16,757 nt of DNA. Origin: DSUN01 sp035527715 (GTDB lineage: Bacteria > Planctomycetota > PUPC01 > DSUN01). Where the stretch lies: assembly GCA_035527715.1 (NCBI GenBank), contig DATKZY010000177.1:1-16757 (forward strand), written 5' to 3'. The notes below the pieces were generated by a model. It was not told the origin of the DNA. It was given only the letters and a program-made list of their open reading frames with translations, and searched no databases. Shown in pieces: positions 13,026 to 16,757 of this stretch. Both the position numbers and the translations under genes were made by a program. Every line of letters begins with the position of its first letter. Position 1 is the first letter of the stretch.

Positions 13026-14664
13026 GGTCCGCCGGGCCGAGGATGGCGATGGGGACGTGGATGAGGGTGGTGCGGTCGGCGGCGAGGCCCTGGGCGATGG
13101 CGGCGGAGAGTTCCGCGGGGGTCTCGGCACGGACGCCAACGGCGCCGAAGGCTTCGGCGAGCTTGGCGTAATCCACCTCAGCCATGCGGCTGGCGAGCAC
13201 GCCCTCGGGGCCGTGGGCGGCACGCTGTCCGCTGACGACGATGCCCCAGGCACGGTCGTCGGCGAGGACGATGACGAATGGCGCGGAGTGCTTCACGGAG
13301 GTCTCGAGCTCCGCGACGGTGAAGCCGAACGCCCCGTCGCCGCTGAGGAGGAGCACGGGGCTCTTGGGGTAGGCGAGCTTGGCGCCGATTGCGCCGGGCA
13401 GCCCCCACCCGACGACGGCGCTGGCGCCGCAGGTGAGCCAGCGGCTCGGATAGCAGTCGGCGAGGGCCATGTGCGCCCACTGGCCGATGTTCCCCCCGTC
13501 AATCAGGAAGAGCAGCTCCTCGCTCAGGAACGGGCGGATGGCGTCCACGACGTGGCGGCCGGTCATCGGCGGCGCCGTGGGCGCGGGGGCCTTGAGCCAG
13601 CGGCGGCGGAACGCCGCGTCGCGCTTGCGGGCCGTGGCGAGCCACGCCGTGTGGGGCTTGGCGCCGAGCCGCCGCGTGGCGTGGACGAGCTGGCCGAGGA
13701 CGGTGCACGGGTCGCCGAGGAGTTTCACATTGGGCTCGACGCCGGTGCGGAGCTCGGCAGCGTCCACGTCAATGCGGATGATGACGGCCTTCTCGGAGAC
13801 CTTTGGCGGCATGGCGAAGCCGACGCGATAGTCCGTGCGGCAGCCGACGAGGAGCACGAGGTCAGCATCGGCGAGGAGCTTCGGCTCGCCGCTCGCGGCG
13901 CCGACCACGCCCAGGAAGTAGTCGGCGGGCCGCTCGATGCAGCCGCGGTCCCAGATAGGCACGACCACGGGAGTGGCGGTCAGGCGGGCGAACTCGTCGA
14001 GCTCGTTCTGGGCTTCGGCGTAGAAGGCGCCCGTCCCGGCGACGAGGACGGGGCGTTCCGCCTCTGCAATGAGCCTGGCCGCCTCGGCCACCAGGTCGGC
14101 ATCCCCCGCGGCGTCCTGCACCACCTCGCCGGGGCCGGACCGGACGCGAATCGCCTTGCCCCTGGGGATTTCGGCGGAAAGCACGTCCACCGGGATCGAG
14201 AGGCACACGGGGCCGGGGCGGCCGCTGGTGGCGACGGCGAGGGCCTCGCGGACGTAGTAGGCGATCTTCGCGGGCTCCAGCACGCGGCGGGCATACTTGC
14301 AGAGCGGCCTGGCGAGGGCGACGTGGTCGAACTCCTGGAATTTCCCCAAGTCGTCCTGCGACGACGGGCTTTCGCCCGTGATGAGCAGCACGGGGGCGCC
14401 GTCGAACCAGGCATTGGCAATGCCCGTGAGGGCATTCACGTGCGCGATGCCGCTCGACACGGCCACGACCCCGACGCGGCGCGTGAGTCGCGCGTAGGCG
14501 TCGGCCATGTAGGCCGCGGCCTGCTCGTTTCGCGTGTCAATCAGGCGGATATCTGCGTCGCGGCACGCCAGGTAGAGCGGGTTCAGCCCGTTCCCGCTCA
14601 GCGTCGCCACGAACTCCACGTTCCGCTCGCGGAGCGTCATGGCCAACAGTTCTGCGCCGGTCAT
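13021..14664 (-). CDS. Thiamine-diphosphate enzyme, acetolactate-synthase-like
   Basis: The product is 547 aa, matching large-subunit acetolactate synthase and relatives. The ATG at 14664 has GGAG 7 nt upstream. The N-terminal PYR domain contains DTRNEQAAAYMADAYARLT (43-61), with Glu47 as the cofactor-activating glutamate, and the ITGESPS loop (95-101). The central domain runs from about 185 to 335. The C-terminal PP domain has CGASAVVGWGLPGAIGAKLA (412-431) and the SGDG motif (441-444), paired with ADDRAWG (468-474) where many relatives have NN. These enzymes cleave or form bonds next to a 2-keto group. Acetolactate synthesis is one option, and oxalyl-CoA, sulfopyruvate or other 2-keto acid substrates are possible. 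No regulatory small subunit is adjacent, which argues against housekeeping branched-chain synthesis. The secreted hydrolase is 30 nt upstream on the same strand. Confidence 0.85.
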   Translation of the reverse strand: MTGAELLAMTLRERNVEFVATLSGNGLNPLYLACRDADIRLIDTRNEQAAAYMADAYARLTRRVGVVAVSSGIAHVNALTGIANAWFDGAPVLLITGESPSSQDDLGKFQEFDHVALARPLCKYARRVLEPAKIAYYVREALAVATSGRPGPVCLSIPVDVLSAEIPRGKAIRVRSGPGEVVQDAAGDADLVAEAARLIAEAERPVLVAGTGAFYAEAQNELDEFARLTATPVVVPIWDRGCIERPADYFLGVVGAASGEPKLLADADLVLLVGCRTDYRVGFAMPPKVSEKAVIIRIDVDAAELRTGVEPNVKLLGDPCTVLGQLVHATRRLGAKPHTAWLATARKRDAAFRRRWLKAPAPTAPPMTGRHVVDAIRPFLSEELLFLIDGGNIGQWAHMALADCYPSRWLTCGASAVVGWGLPGAIGAKLAYPKSPVLLLSGDGAFGFTVAELETSVKHSAPFVIVLADDRAWGIVVSGQRAAHGPEGVLASRMAEVDYAKLAEAFGAVGVRAETPAELSAAIAQGLAADRTTLIHVPIAILGPADQ

Positions 14665-14694
14665 CGTGTGACTCCAGAGTTGGTATTGATGTGG

Positions 14695-16623
14695 TCAGTC
14701 GCGCGTCAGCGTGGCTCCTGAGTTCGCCGCTCGGTAGTAGGCGGCGGTCTTGTCGAATGCCTTGGCCGATGCACCGCGGAGAACAAGGCGCCGCGGGGCG
14801 AGGAGGCCGAGGGCGTCGGGGATGTCGAGGACGCGCATGACGCTGAGGAAGTAGGGGCCTTGGTCGTGGGTGGCGGGCGGGTCGAGGCAGACGACCTCCG
14901 TCAACTTGTCGTCGAAGAGGGCAGCGTAGGCGCCGAGGATGCCGGCCTGGCCGCGGCCCACGACTTTCCAGGTGGTGCGGGGGCGTTTGACGGCGCCGAC
15001 AAAGGCCAGGATGTCCCACACGCGGCCGCTGTCAATCGTGCGGCCGAGGAGAGGCATGCAGCGGCGGAAGTAGTAGGGCTTCCTGATGGTGGTCTCGGTG
15101 GGGCCGACGCCGCGGGGGCTGAGGACGACGGATGCGTCGTCGCCGACGACCCCCGCCGCCCACTCAGGGACGGCCTCATCCTTGTCGCCCTCGTTCAGGA
15201 CGATGAGCCAGCAGGCGGCCGATGCGCCCTTGGCAGGGGTGTAGCAGTAGCCGGCTTCGAGGGGCGGCTCGGTGGGGAGCGTGCCCGAGGCGGCCCGGTC
15301 GGCGAGCTCGAGGGTCGCTGTGGGAAGCTTCGCAGGCCAGGCGCGGAAGGTGGTCTCCCGCAGCTCCTCGAGAAGCGTGCGGCGAAGGGCGGCGAGCTTC
15401 TCGGCCGTGTCGGGCGCGACGACCTCGGCCCTCGGGACGAAGAGCTGGTCAATCTTCGTGTTGATCTCGTCCTTGGGCAGGTCGCCGGGGAAGGCCCGCA
15501 GCTCCTTGCCCTCGACGGTTGGGTAGCTGCCGGGCTCGACGATGGGGCCGTCGTGGCCCTTCAGAAAACGGTTGATCCAGCCGAACGCGGCGAGGCGGAG
15601 GGGCGGCACGTCCTTGTGCGGCCCGGGCGTCACAAAGGCGTCCACGTGCTCCAGCTTGCCGAGCATGGTGTAGAACTTCCGCAGACGCGCGATGACGCGC
15701 TCGTTGCCCGTCATCGGGAAGATGCCGTCGGCATCCGAGTTTGTGAACAGCAGGGGCCTCGGGCCGACCAGGTTGGCGATGCGCGTCCAAGGCCACTGGA
15801 ACGTGTTGTAGAGGAACATGCAGTCGCAGTGGCCGTTGACGACGGGCGGCTTCACGTAGTCCTCGAGGTCGCTCATGCCGCTGACGGGGACGGCGACCTT
15901 GACGCGCTCGTCGGCCGCGGCGAGCCAGAAGCTGTAGGCCCCGCCGCCCGAGCGGCCGGTGACCGCGAGGCGGGTGGCGTCCACCTCGGGGCGGGTCTCC
16001 AGGTAGTCGAGCGCGCGGATGCAGTTCCAGCACTCGACGCCCGCGGGCGTGTAGCCGCGCGAGTGCCACCACCATCGGTTTTCGCGGTAGGTGCCGTGGT
16101 GGATGGCGGCGATTTCGCCGAGCTGGAGGCTGTCAATCACCAGGCACACGTAGCCATGCGTGGCGAACCAGATGCCGTGGTGCTGATAGGCCGTCTTGTT
16201 CCCGTCGCGGCCCCGGCCGCCATGGCCGCAGACGTAGAGGACGGCGGGCAGTTTTACATTAGCCGCCTTCGGGCGGTACAGGTTGCCTGTCACGTACAAA
16301 TGCGGGCGGCTCTGGAAGTGGAGCTTCTCGACGACGAACTCGCCGCGGTCGAGCGTGCCGGTGACCGTGGCGTCGAGCGGCGTGCGCTCGGGCAGGGGCC
16401 AGATGCCGAGCATCCAGAGCACCTGGCGGCGATACTCGTCACGGTGCGCCTTCCAGTCGTCGGCCGACTTCAGGTCTTCGGCGTATGCCCCATCGAGCTT
16501 CAGGGCCTCCTGCCTGATATACGCCCCGAACACCTTGTCGCCCGGCTTGGGCGTTTCGGCGGCTTCGCTCATGGCGACTCCCAGCAGAAGCAAGGTCCCG
16601 GTGACAGCAGCTTTCGGCACCAC
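14695..16623 (-). CDS. Secreted two-domain alpha/beta hydrolase, acetyl-xylan-esterase-like
   Basis: The product is 642 aa. AGGAGG is followed by tandem GTG codons at 16623 and 16620. The second has the more usual spacing. A signal peptide occupies about residues 1-22 (TGTLLLLGVAMSEA). The first domain is a complete alpha/beta hydrolase: oxyanion CGHGGRG (132-138), nucleophile elbow TGRSGGG with Ser225, an acidic residue in NSDADGIFP (295-303), and His336 in PGPHKD. Residues about 440-630 repeat the fold, with SPRGVGPTETT (502-512) and a degenerate elbow VGRGQAG (555-561) in which serine is replaced. The family includes acetyl-xylan esterases and related sugar-ester hydrolases, common in polysaccharide-degrading planctomycetes. 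The exact substrate is unknown. It acts outside the cytoplasm. Confidence 0.82.
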   Translation of the reverse strand: MVPKAAVTGTLLLLGVAMSEAAETPKPGDKVFGAYIRQEALKLDGAYAEDLKSADDWKAHRDEYRRQVLWMLGIWPLPERTPLDATVTGTLDRGEFVVEKLHFQSRPHLYVTGNLYRPKAANVKLPAVLYVCGHGGRGRDGNKTAYQHHGIWFATHGYVCLVIDSLQLGEIAAIHHGTYRENRWWWHSRGYTPAGVECWNCIRALDYLETRPEVDATRLAVTGRSGGGAYSFWLAAADERVKVAVPVSGMSDLEDYVKPPVVNGHCDCMFLYNTFQWPWTRIANLVGPRPLLFTNSDADGIFPMTGNERVIARLRKFYTMLGKLEHVDAFVTPGPHKDVPPLRLAAFGWINRFLKGHDGPIVEPGSYPTVEGKELRAFPGDLPKDEINTKIDQLFVPRAEVVAPDTAEKLAALRRTLLEELRETTFRAWPAKLPTATLELADRAASGTLPTEPPLEAGYCYTPAKGASAACWLIVLNEGDKDEAVPEWAAGVVGDDASVVLSPRGVGPTETTIRKPYYFRRCMPLLGRTIDSGRVWDILAFVGAVKRPRTTWKVVGRGQAGILGAYAALFDDKLTEVVCLDPPATHDQGPYFLSVMRVLDIPDALGLLAPRRLVLRGASAKAFDKTAAYYRAANSGATLTRD

Positions 16624-16657
16624 GGATCCTCCTGAGTGCAGTCCTCACCCGGCTGCC

Positions 16658-16686
16658 ATTATGGCGACAGCGGACGCCGGAAGCAA
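16658..16686 (-). promoter_or_regulatory. Putative promoter of the esterase/TPP-enzyme unit
   Basis: On the minus strand TTGCTT (16686-16681) and CATAAT (16663-16658) are 17 nt apart. The -10 matches 5 of 6 and the -35 3 of 6. The leader before the tandem GTG would be about 28 nt. Confidence 0.5.
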
Positions 16687-16708
16687 GTGGGGGCGATTCC
16701 AGCGCAGC

Positions 16709-16726
16709 TGCACGGCTGGCCGTGCA
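16709..16726. promoter_or_regulatory. Palindrome upstream of the esterase promoter
   Basis: TGCACGGC and GCCGTGCA form a perfect 8-bp inverted repeat around a TG centre. It lies about 23 nt upstream of the putative -35, a position suited to an activator or repressor site. The rest of the window end (16727-16757) shows no gene. Confidence 0.35.
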
Positions 16727-16757
16727 ACCTCCCTATGGGTGTTGCTCCCGCGCAGTA

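Noticed and set aside
13057..14721. A + strand frame of 554 codons opposite the TPP enzyme
   Set aside because: The opposite strand carries clear thiamine-diphosphate motifs. This frame has none and no ribosome-binding site.
14860..16635. A + strand frame of 591 codons opposite the esterase
   Set aside because: The minus strand has a signal peptide and a catalytic triad. This frame is a composition shadow.

Overview
The window is GC-rich (GC-ending codons dominate the genes). It looks like the chromosome of a Planctomycetota or related PVC-group bacterium, probably a metagenome-assembled genome. That placement is an inference. It rests on a von Willebrand/toroid/DUF4175-like/secreted-protein cluster, a large two-domain secreted esterase, a URO-D-type methyltransferase beside a corrinoid protein, and short dispersed palindromes of kinds I associate with such genomes.

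Layout. Positions 1-105 hold the last 34 codons of a + strand recJ. Positions 106-651 are mostly non-coding, with a terminator-like hairpin, one weak minus-strand small ORF and an imperfect palindrome cluster. Positions 8865-652 (minus) form a four-gene operon. It starts at a good sigma70-like promoter and encodes a membrane VWA/GATase-like protein, a secreted alpha/alpha-toroid (prenyltransferase/squalene-cyclase-like) protein, a 1,323-residue membrane-anchored coiled-coil protein of DUF4175 type, and a small secreted charged protein. The genes overlap by 4 and 14 nt or lie 13 nt apart. Together they look like an uncharacterised cell-envelope assembly.

A divergent promoter drives a + strand run: a YjbQ/UPF0047 protein and a Gfo/Idh/MocA oxidoreductase. 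After a second putative promoter come a URO-D-family methyltransferase, a 57-codon gene with a perfect Shine-Dalgarno sequence, and a B12-binding corrinoid protein. The last three look like the methyltransferase/corrinoid module of a one-carbon or demethylation pathway with unknown substrate. The corrinoid gene converges on a minus-strand pair: a thiamine-diphosphate enzyme of acetolactate-synthase type and a secreted acetyl-xylan-esterase-like hydrolase with its own promoter near 16,660.

Three short repeat elements are lodged in or against genes. A 53-nt palindrome is read in frame inside the VWA gene (8190-8242). A heptamer tandem repeat encodes the basic start of the toroid protein's signal peptide (6327-6361). 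A 125-nt MITE-like inverted repeat splits the methyltransferase operon (12181-12305). The most interesting leads are these gene-embedded repeats, the 57-aa gene between methyltransferase and corrinoid protein, and the non-canonical metal-site region of the methyltransferase. I saw no rRNA, tRNA, CRISPR array, transposase or phage gene.
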